A stretch of DNA of 64,000 nucleotides from CAMAVH01 sp036500145 (GTDB lineage Bacteria > Pseudomonadota > Alphaproteobacteria > SMXQ01): positions 1 through 64,000 of the forward strand of contig DASYCO010000057.1 in assembly GCA_036500145.1 (NCBI GenBank), given 5' to 3'. The position numbers and the translations under genes were made by a program. The notes beneath the pieces are model-generated. The model was not told the DNA's origin and searched no databases. It saw only the letters and a list, made by a program, of their open reading frames with translations. This document shows, piece after piece, positions 42,617-51,565 of the stretch (its first letter is position 1; each line of letters begins with the position of its first letter).

Positions 42617-44377
42617 TTACTCGCCGGCGTCGAGGGTGTCGAGGACGCCCATGCTGCCGGGCGGCGGGCCCATCTGGTCGAGGGCGGCGCGGTTGAGGGC
42701 GTCGGCCTCGCTCGGGGCGTCGGCGCCGTCGCGGGGCGCTTCGGCGATGCGCACGTCGCCGTCGTCCAGGCCGTCGAGGGCGGAATACATCGGCCAGCCG
42801 CCGCTGGCCAGCGCCGCCAGCGAGTCGTTCGCCTGGCCGAGGCGCATGCGGTAGATCCACAGGTTCGCCATGACGCGCTCGACGAAGATGCGCGATTCGC
42901 GCGACGGCACGCTTTCGATGAACAGCAGCGGATCGTCTTCGCCGTTGGTCTTCTTGACCCACTTGGCGAGGTTGCCCGGGCCGCCGTTGTAGGCGACGGC
43001 GAGCATGATCAGGTTGTTGCCGACCGACGGGTCGGCGAGCAGGTGGCGGATGTAGCGCTGGCCGAGCGAGATGTTGGTCTCCGGCTCGAACAGGCGGTCC
43101 TTGTTGTTGCCGCGGAAGCGCTCGCCCTCGGACATGAAGCTGGCGGTGGCCGGCATCAGCTGCATCAGGCCGCTGGCGCCGACGGGGCTGCGCGCGCGGG
43201 TGTTGAAGGCCGATTCCTGACGCATCACGGCGAAGATCAGCGCGCGGTCGACGTCGTAGCCCTCGGGCGGACGCCAGCCCGGCACGGGATAGATCGCGGC
43301 ATCGCGGAAGGCGCCGTCGCCGTCGGTCGAGAAGGCGTTGCCGAGGCGCAAGGCCAGGTTCGGCATGTTGGCGCGGCCGGCGAGCGCCAGGGCGGCGCGC
43401 GTCGCGGCGGCCGGCGCGTTGCCGAGGGTGGAAAGCTCCTGTTCGGCGCGGTCGCTGTCGCCGATCTGCAGCAGGGCGGCGGCGCGCTTGCCGGCGGGGA
43501 TCTGCAGCAGGGCGGCGAGGTCGCGGGATTCCAGCGGCGGCGTGCGCAGGTCGAGGTCGGGATCGAGGCCGAGGCTCTCGCGCGCGATCAGGCCGTAGAA
43601 GGTGCGGGAATAGCGCGCGGCCTCCTCGAGCCAGGCCGTCACCTTCTGCGGCTGGCGGGCGAGCATGTTGGAGCGGGCGGCCCAGTAGGCGCCGGCGGAC
43701 AGCACCCAGGGCGACGCCTTGGGCGTGCGGGCGATGCCTTCGAAGCCCTTGGCGGCGACCGCGTACTGGCCCTTGCGGAAGGCGTCGAGCGCCGCGTTCC
43801 ACGGCTTGGCCGGCGGCTCGACGACGCCGCCGAAGATGGAATAGGGGATCGTCGTGCTCGGCGTGCCGGTCGGGGCCTTGGGCGGCACGCCCTTGGCCGG
43901 CTTCTTCTTGAGCGCCAGGGCGTAGATGCGCTTGGCGTCGGCATGGTCGCCGTATTCGGCGAGCCATTTGGACAGCTCGACGTAGGTCGTCTTGTAGCGC
44001 GGCGACAGGTAGCGCTGGGCCTCGACGTAGCCCATCAGCGACTTGTCGCGCAGCGCGGCGACCAGCTTGTCGGCCTGCGGGAAATGGCCGTCGTCCTGGA
44101 GGTCGAAAATCTGTTCGTAGCGCGCGGCGTCCGCCGACGACAGGACATCCGGCAGCTCGCCCGGCGCCAGCTGATCGGCGGCCACGGAAGGCGAAGCCGC
44201 GCGGCCCGGCTCGCTGGCAAGCGCGCTGGTTGGCGAGGTCAGGGCAGTGAAGGAGAGGAGCGAGAAAGCCCCGGCGGCCAAAATGGCCTTCAGGGTTCGG
44301 TTGGCGCTGTGAATCCCGCTGATGGAGCGTTGGGGACACATAACACGCTGGCTGGGGTGGTTCGCCGCCTCAGTCAT
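42617..44377 (-). CDS. slt: Soluble lytic murein transglycosylase
   Basis: A 586-residue exported Slt70-like enzyme that cuts the glycan strand of peptidoglycan. After a signal peptide (LAAGAFSLLSFTALTSPTSA) comes the alpha-superhelical U/L region, then the SLT domain near residue 380 with catalytic Glu in FAVMRQESAFNTRARSPVGA and SGLMQLMPATA. NISLGQRYIRHLL and MLAVAYNGGPGNLAKWVKK complete it. The start could also be the Met ten codons in. The C-terminus is an acidic tail. Confidence 0.93.
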   Translation of the reverse strand: MTEAANHPSQRVMCPQRSISGIHSANRTLKAILAAGAFSLLSFTALTSPTSALASEPGRAASPSVAADQLAPGELPDVLSSADAARYEQIFDLQDDGHFPQADKLVAALRDKSLMGYVEAQRYLSPRYKTTYVELSKWLAEYGDHADAKRIYALALKKKPAKGVPPKAPTGTPSTTIPYSIFGGVVEPPAKPWNAALDAFRKGQYAVAAKGFEGIARTPKASPWVLSAGAYWAARSNMLARQPQKVTAWLEEAARYSRTFYGLIARESLGLDPDLDLRTPPLESRDLAALLQIPAGKRAAALLQIGDSDRAEQELSTLGNAPAAATRAALALAGRANMPNLALRLGNAFSTDGDGAFRDAAIYPVPGWRPPEGYDVDRALIFAVMRQESAFNTRARSPVGASGLMQLMPATASFMSEGERFRGNNKDRLFEPETNISLGQRYIRHLLADPSVGNNLIMLAVAYNGGPGNLAKWVKKTNGEDDPLLFIESVPSRESRIFVERVMANLWIYRMRLGQANDSLAALASGGWPMYSALDGLDDGDVRIAEAPRDGADAPSEADALNRAALDQMGPPPGSMGVLDTLDAGE

Positions 44378-44581
44378 GGGATGGTTCTTACCGGAAGCTC
44401 GCAGGTGGGGGCAAGCATGGTTACTGCCTGGTATTTATTAAAAACCTATAAAAGCTGTGGACGAATGGAAATAAGTAAGGAATTTCAATGGGTATATTTA
44501 TGACCCCAAGGCGGCACCGATAGCCAGATGCGACGTTGACTCCGCCGAATCCTCCCTCGTTACCTTCGATTCCCAAACGCC

Positions 44582-44663
44582 GTCACCCTCGGGCTTGGCC
44601 CGAGGGTCCAGGGTCGGCGCTCAGGTGATTGGGGATGGACCCTCGGGCCAAGCCCGAGGGTGA
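44582..44663. repeat. Composite palindromic element, copy 2, complete and compact
   Basis: Left half GTCACCCTCGGGCTTGGCCC then GAGGGTCCAGGG; right half GATGGACCCTCGGGCCAAGC then CCGAGGGTGAC, with the spacer TCGGCGCTCAGGTGATTGG. It is almost the same element as at 18630, and both halves also match those around the GIY-YIG gene at 35.2-35.6 kb. Confidence 0.78.
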
Positions 44664-44694
44664 CGGTTGAGAAGGGAAAATTTAGGAGGCTGGG

Positions 44695-44735
44695 GCGGGG
44701 GCGATGCCGAGCTCTTCCATCTTCCCGGCGACGGA
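44695..44735. repeat. 41 bp duplication of the udg 3' end, downstream copy
   Basis: GCGGGGGCGATGCCGAGCTC and 21 more bases match 44798-44838 with one change (C/T). The second copy encodes the C-terminal KMEELGIAPA region of UDG; this one is out of frame, after the stop. Confidence 0.75.
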
Positions 44736-44775
44736 GAGGAGGTCGCGCCCCGGCGCGCGGCAGCGCGGCAAAGAC

Positions 44776-45690
44776 CTAGGGCGTGGCGGCAGTCGCAGCG
44801 GGGGCGATGCCGAGCTCTTCCATCTTCTCGGCGACGGACAACAAGTCCCGCCACGCCTCGCGCTTCTGGCCGGGGCTGCGCAGCAGGTAGGCCGGGTGGA
44901 AGGTGGCGATGATCGGCACCGGGTGGCTCATGCGCGGCGTCTCGTAGGAGTGCCACTGGCCGCGCAGGCGGGTGATGCCTTCCGAGCGGGCGAGCATGGT
45001 CTTGGCGGCGATGCCGCCGACCAGCACGATCACGGCCGGGTCGATCAGCTCGATGTGGCGCTCGACGAAGGGCAGGCAGGCGCCGATCTCGCCCGGCGTC
45101 GGCGTGCGGTTGCCGGGCGGCCGCCAGAACAGCACGTTGGTGATGTAGGCGTTCTCGGCGCGGCTGAGGCCGATATGGGACATCATGCGGTCGAGCAGCT
45201 GGCCGCTGACGCCGACGAAGGGCAGGCCCTGGCGGTCCTCGTCGGCGCCCGGCGCCTCGCCGATGAACATGACGCGCGCCGCGGGGTTGCCGTCGGCGAA
45301 GACGAGGTTGGTCGCCGTCTTCTTCAGGGCGCAGCCATCGAAGGCGGCCAGGGCGGCGCGCAGTTCCTCGAGGCTGTTGGCCGCCGCGGCGGCCGTGCTG
45401 GCCGAATGGAGCAGCTCGACGTTCTGGCTGCCCGAGGCGGAATAGGTCGGCGTCTGCAGGATGGCGGCCGAGGCGCGCGGCCCCTCTGCGGCGGCAGTGG
45501 GCGCGGCGACGGGCGCGGCGGCGCGAGGTTTCGCAGCGGCGGGGGCAGGCGCAGGCGCTTCCGGCTTGGCCGCCTTCGAGACGGCAAAGCGGTCGACCGG
45601 CTCGTCGGCGAGGGCTTCGTCGGCGCCGGCGTCGACCTGCCAGCGCAAGGCGGCGAGCGCGTCGAGGGCGGGAAAGGCTGATTCGGACAT
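44776..45690 (-). CDS. Uracil-DNA glycosylase, type 4 (Fe-S, thermophile-type UDGa)
   Basis: A 304-residue enzyme that removes uracil from DNA. The UDG core spans residues 95-304: LRAALAAFDGCALKKTATN holds the first cluster Cys, GEAPGADEDRQGLPFVG is the catalytic loop, NVLFWRPPGNRTPTPGE the base-binding region, and HPAYLLRSPGQKREAWRDLL the C-terminal loop. Residues 35-85 are an Ala/Pro-rich linker typical of alphaproteobacterial members. It is divergent from the ETF-QO gene, 154 bp apart. Confidence 0.93.
   Translation of the reverse strand: MSESAFPALDALAALRWQVDAGADEALADEPVDRFAVSKAAKPEAPAPAPAAAKPRAAAPVAAPTAAAEGPRASAAILQTPTYSASGSQNVELLHSASTAAAAANSLEELRAALAAFDGCALKKTATNLVFADGNPAARVMFIGEAPGADEDRQGLPFVGVSGQLLDRMMSHIGLSRAENAYITNVLFWRPPGNRTPTPGEIGACLPFVERHIELIDPAVIVLVGGIAAKTMLARSEGITRLRGQWHSYETPRMSHPVPIIATFHPAYLLRSPGQKREAWRDLLSVAEKMEELGIAPAATAATP
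44798..44838. repeat. 41 bp duplication of the udg 3' end, upstream (in-gene) copy
   Basis: This copy encodes the end of UDG; its partner lies 103 bp away at 44695. Confidence 0.75.
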
Positions 45691-45844
45691 GGCGAAGTCC
45701 TATCATGGGCGGTGGGCGCGTGAAATCCTCCTGGAGGACCGCGTGAACCATTTTTGGGATTCGTACAGGTTGCGGGACTCGCCCTAATCGCTACACTCGC
45801 CGCTTCACCCAATGGCCTTTCAAGGCCGCCTTCTAGGAATCAGC

Positions 45845-47512
45845 ATGTCGCCGCGCGATGCCCAGCCTCGGGAAATGATGGAATTCGATGTGGTCATCGT
45901 CGGGGCCGGGCCGTCCGGCCTGTCGGCGGCGATCCGCCTGAAGCAGCGCGCGGCGGATGCGGGCCGCGAGCTGGCGGTCTGCGTCATCGAGAAGGGCTCC
46001 GAGGTCGGCGCGCACATCATGTCGGGCGCCGTGCTCGAGCCGCGCGCGCTGAACGAGCTGATCCCCGACTGGAAAGAGCGCGGCGCGCCCCTGAACACGC
46101 CGGCCGGCGAGGATCGCTTCCTGTTCCTCACCAAGACGGCGAGCGTTCGCCTGCCGACGCCGCCGCAGATGAACAACCACGGCAACTACATCATCAGCCT
46201 CGGCAACTTCTGTCGCTGGCTGGCGAGCCAGGCGGAAGAGCTCGGCGTCGAGATCTATCCGGGCTTCGCCGCCGCCGAGGTGCTGTACGACGAGGCGGGC
46301 AACGTCGCGGGCGTCGCCACCGGCGACATGGGCGTCGGCAAGGACGGCGAGCCGACGGCGAACTACCAGCGGGGCGTCGAGCTGCGCGCCAAGCTCACCT
46401 TGTTCTCCGAAGGCTGCCGCGGCTCGCTGACCAAGACGCTGATCCAGCGCTTCGGCCTGCGCGACGACGACCACCCGCAGACCTACGGCCTCGGCGTGAA
46501 GGAGCTGTGGGAAGTCGATCCGAAGCAGCATCACCAGGGGCGCGTCATCCACACGGTCGGCTGGCCGATGGACGCGAAGACCTACGGCGGCTCCTTCATC
46601 TATCACCTGGAGAACAACCAGGTGGCGGTGGGCTTCGTCGTCGGCCTCGACTACGAGAACCCCTATCTCAGCCCCTTCGAGGAGCTGCAGCGCTTCAAGC
46701 AGCATCCGGACATCCGGCCGATCTTCGAGGGCGCGCGCCGCGTCGCCTATGGCGCGCGCGCGCTCAACGAAGGCGGCTTGCAGGCGATCCCTGAATTGGT
46801 CTTCCCGGGCGGCGCGCTGCTCGGCTGCTCGGCGGGCTTCCTCAACGTGCCGAAGATCAAGGGCATCCACACGGCGATGAAGTCGGGCATGACGGCGGCG
46901 GAAGCCGCTGCCGACCTGCTGCTGACGGATGCGCCGCCGGCGTCCGTCACGCTGAACGACTACCCGACGCGGCTGAAGAAGACCTGGCTGTGGGACGAGC
47001 TGGCCAAGGTGCGCAACATTCGCCCGGCCTTCCGCTGGGGCCTGTTTGCCGGCATCGTCTACGGCGCGCTCGAGACCTACATCTTTCGTGGCCGCGCGCC
47101 CTGGACCTTCAGGCATCACGCCGACCACAAGAGCCTGAAGAAGGCGAAGGACTGCACGCCGATCGCCTATCCGAAGCCGGACGGCAAGGTCAGCTTCGAC
47201 CGGCTGTCCTCGGTGTTCATCTCGAACACCAACCATGAGGAGAACCAGCCGAGCCACCTGCGCCTGGCCGATCCGTCGCGCGCCATTACGGTGAACCTCG
47301 CGGAGTACGACGCGCCGGAGCAGCGCTACTGCCCGGCCGGCGTCTACGAGATCGTGCGGGAGGCGCCTAACCAGCCAGATGGGGGGCCGCGCCTGCAGAT
47401 CAACGCGCAGAACTGCGTGCACTGCAAGACCTGCGACATCAAGGACCCGACGCAGAACATCAACTGGACAGTGCCGGAAGGCGGCGGCGGGCCCAACTAC
47501 CCGAACATGTGA
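45845..47512 (+). CDS. Electron transfer flavoprotein-ubiquinone oxidoreductase
   Basis: A 555-residue inner-membrane flavoprotein that passes electrons from ETF to ubiquinone, serving fatty-acid and amino-acid oxidation. The ATG at 45845 (MSPRDAQPREMMEF) is chosen over an in-frame ATG at 45812. The FAD motif is VVIVGAGPSGLSAAI. The ubiquinone/FAD domains follow (HTVGWPMDAKTYGGSFIYHL, GCSAGFLNVPKIKGIHTAMK). The C-terminal 4Fe-4S ferredoxin part has CVHCKTCDIKDPTQNINW and the earlier Cys in RYCPAGVYE. Length is normal. It converges on the ABC permease with 6 bp between the stops. Confidence 0.97.
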   Translation: MSPRDAQPREMMEFDVVIVGAGPSGLSAAIRLKQRAADAGRELAVCVIEKGSEVGAHIMSGAVLEPRALNELIPDWKERGAPLNTPAGEDRFLFLTKTASVRLPTPPQMNNHGNYIISLGNFCRWLASQAEELGVEIYPGFAAAEVLYDEAGNVAGVATGDMGVGKDGEPTANYQRGVELRAKLTLFSEGCRGSLTKTLIQRFGLRDDDHPQTYGLGVKELWEVDPKQHHQGRVIHTVGWPMDAKTYGGSFIYHLENNQVAVGFVVGLDYENPYLSPFEELQRFKQHPDIRPIFEGARRVAYGARALNEGGLQAIPELVFPGGALLGCSAGFLNVPKIKGIHTAMKSGMTAAEAAADLLLTDAPPASVTLNDYPTRLKKTWLWDELAKVRNIRPAFRWGLFAGIVYGALETYIFRGRAPWTFRHHADHKSLKKAKDCTPIAYPKPDGKVSFDRLSSVFISNTNHEENQPSHLRLADPSRAITVNLAEYDAPEQRYCPAGVYEIVREAPNQPDGGPRLQINAQNCVHCKTCDIKDPTQNINWTVPEGGGGPNYPNM

Positions 47513-47518
47513 CCGGGC

Positions 47519-49282
47519 TTACTTGCCGGACTGCTGGACGGCCGCGCCGCGCTTGGAGCTCGCGAGGCGGAGGCCGAGCGTGACGATCAGCAGGAAGGCG
47601 ATCATCAGCGTGCCGATGGCGCCGACGCCCTCGACGTTGCCTTCGTCCCACATGTTCCAGATCAGCACCGAGAGCACCTGGTGCTCCGAGCCCTCGTAGA
47701 GCAGCAGCGGCGCGCCGGCCACGCGGATCGCGTGCAGCATCGTCCACACCCAGACGCCGACGAAGGTCGGCAGCATCAGCGGATAGAAGACGCGCCACAT
47801 GGCGCGCCACGGCGCCGCGCCCGAGGCGTAGGCGGCTTCTTCCAGGTCCTTGTGGATCTGCAGGATCGCCGCGTTCATCGCGCGCGTGCCGTAGGCCATG
47901 AAGCCGACCGCGAGCACGATGGAGATCGCCCAGATGCCGCCGTGCAGGTCGATGCCGTACTTGGCGCCCTTGAGGAACACCAGCAGGAAGGCGAGGCCCA
48001 TGACGATGCCCGGGATGGCGTGCGGCATGAAGGAGAGCTGGTCGAGAATCCGGCGGCCCCAGAACTTCGAGCGCACGATCACCAGGGAGATGACGAAGGA
48101 CAGCACCACTGTGAGGGTGGAGGTGATGACGACCAGGTAGAGCGTGTTCATCAGCACCTGGCCGATCAGCGGCGTGCGCCACAGGTCGATGTAGTGCGCG
48201 AAGTTCATCGTCTTGAAGGCGGCGATCGAGGGCGAGCGCAGGAACGGCAGGAACGAGACGTAGGCCAGCACCATGAAGGGCAGGATGATCGAGAAGGAGA
48301 GGAACGCCAGCACGAGGGCGATCGCCGCCCAGCGCATGCGGCCGAGCTTGGTCTCGCGCGGGCGGTAGCCCTTGCCGGTGACGATGGTGAAGCGCTCGGA
48401 GCGGGAGATCACCTTGGCGTAGCCCCAGGTCGCGCCGATGGCGAGCAGCACGTAGATCATGGCGAGGGCGTCGGCCTGGCCATAGGCCGGCGACAGCGCG
48501 CTGGAGTTCATCAGCGAATAGATCTTCGTCGAGAAGACGTAGATCGACGCCGGCAGGCCGAGCACGCCCGGCACCTCGAACACCTCCAGCGCGGTCATGC
48601 ACTGGTAGATCATGATGGCGAGCAGGCCCGGCAGCATGACCTTGAGCGTGACGCGGCGCAGCGTGCGGCTCGGCTTGGCGCCGGACATGGCGGCCGCCTC
48701 TTCCAGCGCCGGATCCATCGAGCGCAGCAGCGGCACCAGCATCAGGAAGGCCGTCGGCACGAGGCGCAGGCCCTCGATGAAGATCATGCCGCCCATCGAA
48801 TAGATGTTGATGGGGGCGAGGCCGACAAAGCGCAGCAGCTCGTTGAGGTAGCCGATGCGCGGGCTGAGCAGCAGCACGTAGGCCATGGCCTGCAGCATGC
48901 CGGGCATGGCGAGCGTCATCGGCACGCCGGCATAGATCCAGAGCTTGCCGGGAATGTTGGTGCGTTCGACCAGCCAGGCGAGCGTGCCGGCCAGCGCGAT
49001 GCCGAAGGCCGTCGCGCCGGCGACGTAGATGAAGGTGTTGGTGAACAGCGCGTAGGTGCGCGGATCGAGCCAGACCTCGCGGTAGTTGGCGAGGGTGAGC
49101 GCCGTGAGGTCGAAGTCGGTCGGCAGTTCGGCGACGGACAGGCTGCCGAGGACCAGGAAGACGAGCGGCGTTCCCACCACGAAGAGGACGGCCAGGAACA
49201 GCACCCAGTGCCACGGGTTCACGCGCGAGAACTTGGTGCGCGCGTAGCCGTAGGCCGCATCCGACATGGTCAGTACAGACAT
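47519..49282 (-). CDS. ABC transporter permease, fused two-domain (iron/phosphonate type)
   Basis: A 587-residue inner-membrane protein with two binding-protein-dependent transport domains in one chain, as in AfuB/FbpB-type permeases. The two ATPase-contact EAA loops are EEAAAMSGAKPSRTLRRVTL (about residue 210) and EEAAYASGAAPWRAMWRVFY (about residue 500). About twelve helices are visible. The binding proteins are probably the genes at 51566 and 53323. No ATP-binding subunit lies in the window. Its upstream region 49283-49811 is partly the same as that between the two binding-protein genes. Confidence 0.92.
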   Translation of the reverse strand: MSVLTMSDAAYGYARTKFSRVNPWHWVLFLAVLFVVGTPLVFLVLGSLSVAELPTDFDLTALTLANYREVWLDPRTYALFTNTFIYVAGATAFGIALAGTLAWLVERTNIPGKLWIYAGVPMTLAMPGMLQAMAYVLLLSPRIGYLNELLRFVGLAPINIYSMGGMIFIEGLRLVPTAFLMLVPLLRSMDPALEEAAAMSGAKPSRTLRRVTLKVMLPGLLAIMIYQCMTALEVFEVPGVLGLPASIYVFSTKIYSLMNSSALSPAYGQADALAMIYVLLAIGATWGYAKVISRSERFTIVTGKGYRPRETKLGRMRWAAIALVLAFLSFSIILPFMVLAYVSFLPFLRSPSIAAFKTMNFAHYIDLWRTPLIGQVLMNTLYLVVITSTLTVVLSFVISLVIVRSKFWGRRILDQLSFMPHAIPGIVMGLAFLLVFLKGAKYGIDLHGGIWAISIVLAVGFMAYGTRAMNAAILQIHKDLEEAAYASGAAPWRAMWRVFYPLMLPTFVGVWVWTMLHAIRVAGAPLLLYEGSEHQVLSVLIWNMWDEGNVEGVGAIGTLMIAFLLIVTLGLRLASSKRGAAVQQSGK

Positions 49283-49811
49283 TCACATCCCCCGCCGGTC
49301 CGCCTTCTGAAGCGTCGGACTCGGCTCATGCCGGACATTACCCGGCAAGCCTTGATTGAACGAAGCCGATTACCCTTTCCCGAAGACGCTGGCCTTGGCG
49401 GCTCCATTTCGCTGTCTTCGAGAAGGGCTGGATATTGCATTCAAGATTTCAGAGGAACAATGAATATTTTAATGAAGCCACCTGCTTGCGACAGCCTGCC
49501 ATGAGCGGCTGTTTGCCTTTGTGCATCAGTCGCTTTCTCAATCCTGATCTGAAAGTATCCCGAGTTATCTATAAGAGTTGTGAAGGGGCAGCCGGGCCAT
49601 CGCAAAGCGATTGACGAGAATTTTGCATCCAAATATTAGGCGTGGCCTATAACCTTTGCATTTATGCATTCACCGTTCTGTGCTGCTATTCCCGCCGGTT
49701 CGAGGCTGGCGCGGCGCGCATCGCGGCGGAGCGGCGGAACCAAGGCAGCAAGACAAAAAGGGGTTCGACGGCATCGCCGTCGCGAGCCCCGTTCGGGAGG
49801 AAGCGGAGTCC
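49283..49811. promoter_or_regulatory. Divergent regulatory region A (permease / VOC genes)
   Basis: No gene is seen in this 529 bp gap. Three blocks match region B at 52733-53322. Block 1 is ATATTGCATTCAAGATTTC.. at about 49431-49475; block 2 is GTTATCTATAAGA at 49564-49576, holding the inverted repeat TTAT-CT-ATAA; block 3 is TTTTGCATCCAAATAT..CCTATAACCTTTGCATTTATG at 49621-49665. Block 3 reads as TTGCAT-N19-TATAAC on the plus strand, a promoter candidate for the VOC genes; block 1 reversed gives TTGTTC-N16/17-CAATAT for the permease. Confidence 0.65.
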
Positions 49812-50609
49812 ATGGCATCGAAGATCAACCATGTCGCGATCATGAGCGGGAACTACGCGCTCGAATCGAAGTTCTACGAAGCCCTGTTCGGCATGAAGAG
49901 CTCGCCGAACAACCGGCCGACCCGCGCCGTCTCCATCGGCGACGGCTATGTCGGCATGAACATCAATCCGCGCCGCGCCGGACGCCCAGGCCGGCTCGAC
50001 CATTTCGGCATCCAGGTGGACGACCTGGAGGCGACCGTCGCCCGCCTGAAGGAGCGCTATCCCGAGTGCGAGGTGCTGAAGCGCCCGAGCTCGCGGCCTT
50101 TCGCCGACGTCTCCAACCACGACCCGGACGGCAACGTCTTCGACCTGACGCAGGCGAAGGGCGGCAACCTCAAGGACATCTACGCCCACAACGACTGGCA
50201 GTCGGAGCGCAGCATCAGCCACATTGGCATCCGCACCATGAACGCCGAGGCCTGCGCCGAGTTCTACATGAAGATGTTCGACCTCAAGCCGGCCAACCTG
50301 CCGATCGAGAAGGCCTACGGCGTCACCGACGGCCATGTGACGCTGATCCTCATGCCCTGGAGCATCAAGGACTACGCCGACACCGGCGTCTCGGGCCCGG
50401 GCATGGAATACATCGGCTTCAAGATCGAGGACCTGGACAAGTTCAAGCAGGACGTGGTGGCGGCCGGCGACGCCAATCCGCTGCTGACGCCTGCGCCGCT
50501 CGGCGTCGGCGCCGCCGGCAAGGCGCGCCTCGATATGCTGCAGCGCATGGGGCTCGGCTCCTGGCAGCTTGCCGATCCGGACGGCGTGCTGCTCGACATC
50601 GTCGCGTAA
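49812..50609 (+). CDS. Double-VOC-domain protein 1 (extradiol-dioxygenase/glyoxalase fold)
   Basis: A 265-residue protein of two vicinal-oxygen-chelate modules. Module 1 starts KINHVAIMSGNYALESKFYE and ends SNHDPDGNVFDLTQ; module 2 starts ISHIGIRTMNAEACAEFYMK and ends WQLADPDGVLLDIV. The metal-binding His in NHVAI and ISHIGI and the acidic residue near the end fit type I extradiol dioxygenases or related glyoxalase-like enzymes. The ATG at 49812 is used; the longer ORF from 49656 has no ribosome site. It is 28 bp before its paralogue. Substrate unknown. Confidence 0.85.
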   Translation: MASKINHVAIMSGNYALESKFYEALFGMKSSPNNRPTRAVSIGDGYVGMNINPRRAGRPGRLDHFGIQVDDLEATVARLKERYPECEVLKRPSSRPFADVSNHDPDGNVFDLTQAKGGNLKDIYAHNDWQSERSISHIGIRTMNAEACAEFYMKMFDLKPANLPIEKAYGVTDGHVTLILMPWSIKDYADTGVSGPGMEYIGFKIEDLDKFKQDVVAAGDANPLLTPAPLGVGAAGKARLDMLQRMGLGSWQLADPDGVLLDIVA

Positions 50610-50637
50610 AGAATCAGAGAAACCAGGGACGCAGGCG

Positions 50638-51462
50638 ATGAAGGCCAGAATCAACCATCTCACCATCCTCAGCGAAGACCACTACGCGCTCGGCCGCTTC
50701 TACGAAGGCTTCTTCCACATGCGGCCGGCGGCGACGCAGCAGCCGCTGGGAGACGTGCGGATCGGCGACGGGCATGTCGGACTGAACATCAATCCGCGCC
50801 TGTCGGGCTACCGCGCGCAGCTCGAGCGCTTCGGCATCGAGGTCGACGACATCGCGCAGGCCATGGGCCGCATCCGCGAACGCTATCCGGCCATCGAATG
50901 GCTGGAGCCGCCCAGCGGCGAATCCCCTGCCAGCCAGAAGGGTGCCTCGATCTCCATTCACGACCCGGACGGCAACGTCTTCATCCTCTCCCAGGCGGGC
51001 CGGAAGGATCGCGACGACATCTACGAGCCCAGCGATCAGAAGCAGGCGCGCGCCATCGACCATGTCGCCTTGCGCGTGCTGCATCCCAGGCAGGTGGCGG
51101 AGTTCTACGAGACGGTCTTCGAGCTGAAGCGGCTCGACCGGCCGTCGGACAACGGCACCGTCTTCCTCTCCGACGGGAACGTCACGCTGGTCGTCATCCC
51201 CTGGCGGCTGAGCGACTTCCTCGGCACCGGCATCTCGGCGCGCGGCATGGACCACATCGGCTTCAGGGTCGAGAGCGTCGCCGCGCTGAAGGCCGACATC
51301 GAGCAGGCGACCGCGCGCAATCCGGGCTTCCAGCCGAGCTCCAGCGTCGTCGGCCGCGGCAAGGAAGGCGGCGGGCGCCTGACCATGTTCCGCAAGAGCT
51401 GCCCCCTCGGCTGCCACCACTTCGCCGATCCCGACGGCCTGCTGCTCGACGTGACGGAATAG
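50638..51462 (+). CDS. Double-VOC-domain protein 2, paralogue of the gene at 49812
   Basis: A 274-residue protein with the same two modules: ARINHLTILSEDHYALGRFY, ISIHDPDGNVFILSQ, then IDHVALRVLHPRQVAEFYET and HHFADPDGLLLDVTE. Alignment by eye with the first VOC protein is clear along the whole length, so they are tandem duplicates and may form a heteromer or act on successive substrates. It shares the operon of the first and ends before a terminator at 51493. ATG at 50638 follows a weak GGACGCAGGCG. Confidence 0.85.
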   Translation: MKARINHLTILSEDHYALGRFYEGFFHMRPAATQQPLGDVRIGDGHVGLNINPRLSGYRAQLERFGIEVDDIAQAMGRIRERYPAIEWLEPPSGESPASQKGASISIHDPDGNVFILSQAGRKDRDDIYEPSDQKQARAIDHVALRVLHPRQVAEFYETVFELKRLDRPSDNGTVFLSDGNVTLVVIPWRLSDFLGTGISARGMDHIGFRVESVAALKADIEQATARNPGFQPSSSVVGRGKEGGGRLTMFRKSCPLGCHHFADPDGLLLDVTE

Positions 51463-51492
51463 CGCCGGCCGCGCGGCAAGAGCCGCATACGG

Positions 51493-51521
51493 AAAAGGGG
51501 AGCCTTTCGGCTCCCCTTCTC
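51493..51521 (+). terminator. Rho-independent terminator of the VOC operon
   Basis: AAAAGGGGAGCC TTTC GGCTCCCCTTCT. It may also terminate the convergent binding-protein gene, which ends 45 bp downstream. Confidence 0.75.
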
Positions 51522-51565
51522 ATGCTCCCTGGCTGCCCACCCCCCGATGGGCGCCGGGGATCATC

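Larger units (their letters stand above)
44378..44775. other. Intergenic region between slt and udg
   Basis: No gene is seen. It holds an AT-rich stretch at 44428-44505 (TATTTATTAAAAACCTATAA), three GANTC sites at 44538, 44547 and 44568, the composite palindromic element at 44582-44663 and one copy of a 41 bp duplication at 44695-44735. Confidence 0.5.

Noticed and set aside
18630..44663. CRISPR array, because of repeated palindromes
   Set aside because: Copies are kilobases apart, not regularly spaced, and no cas gene is present.
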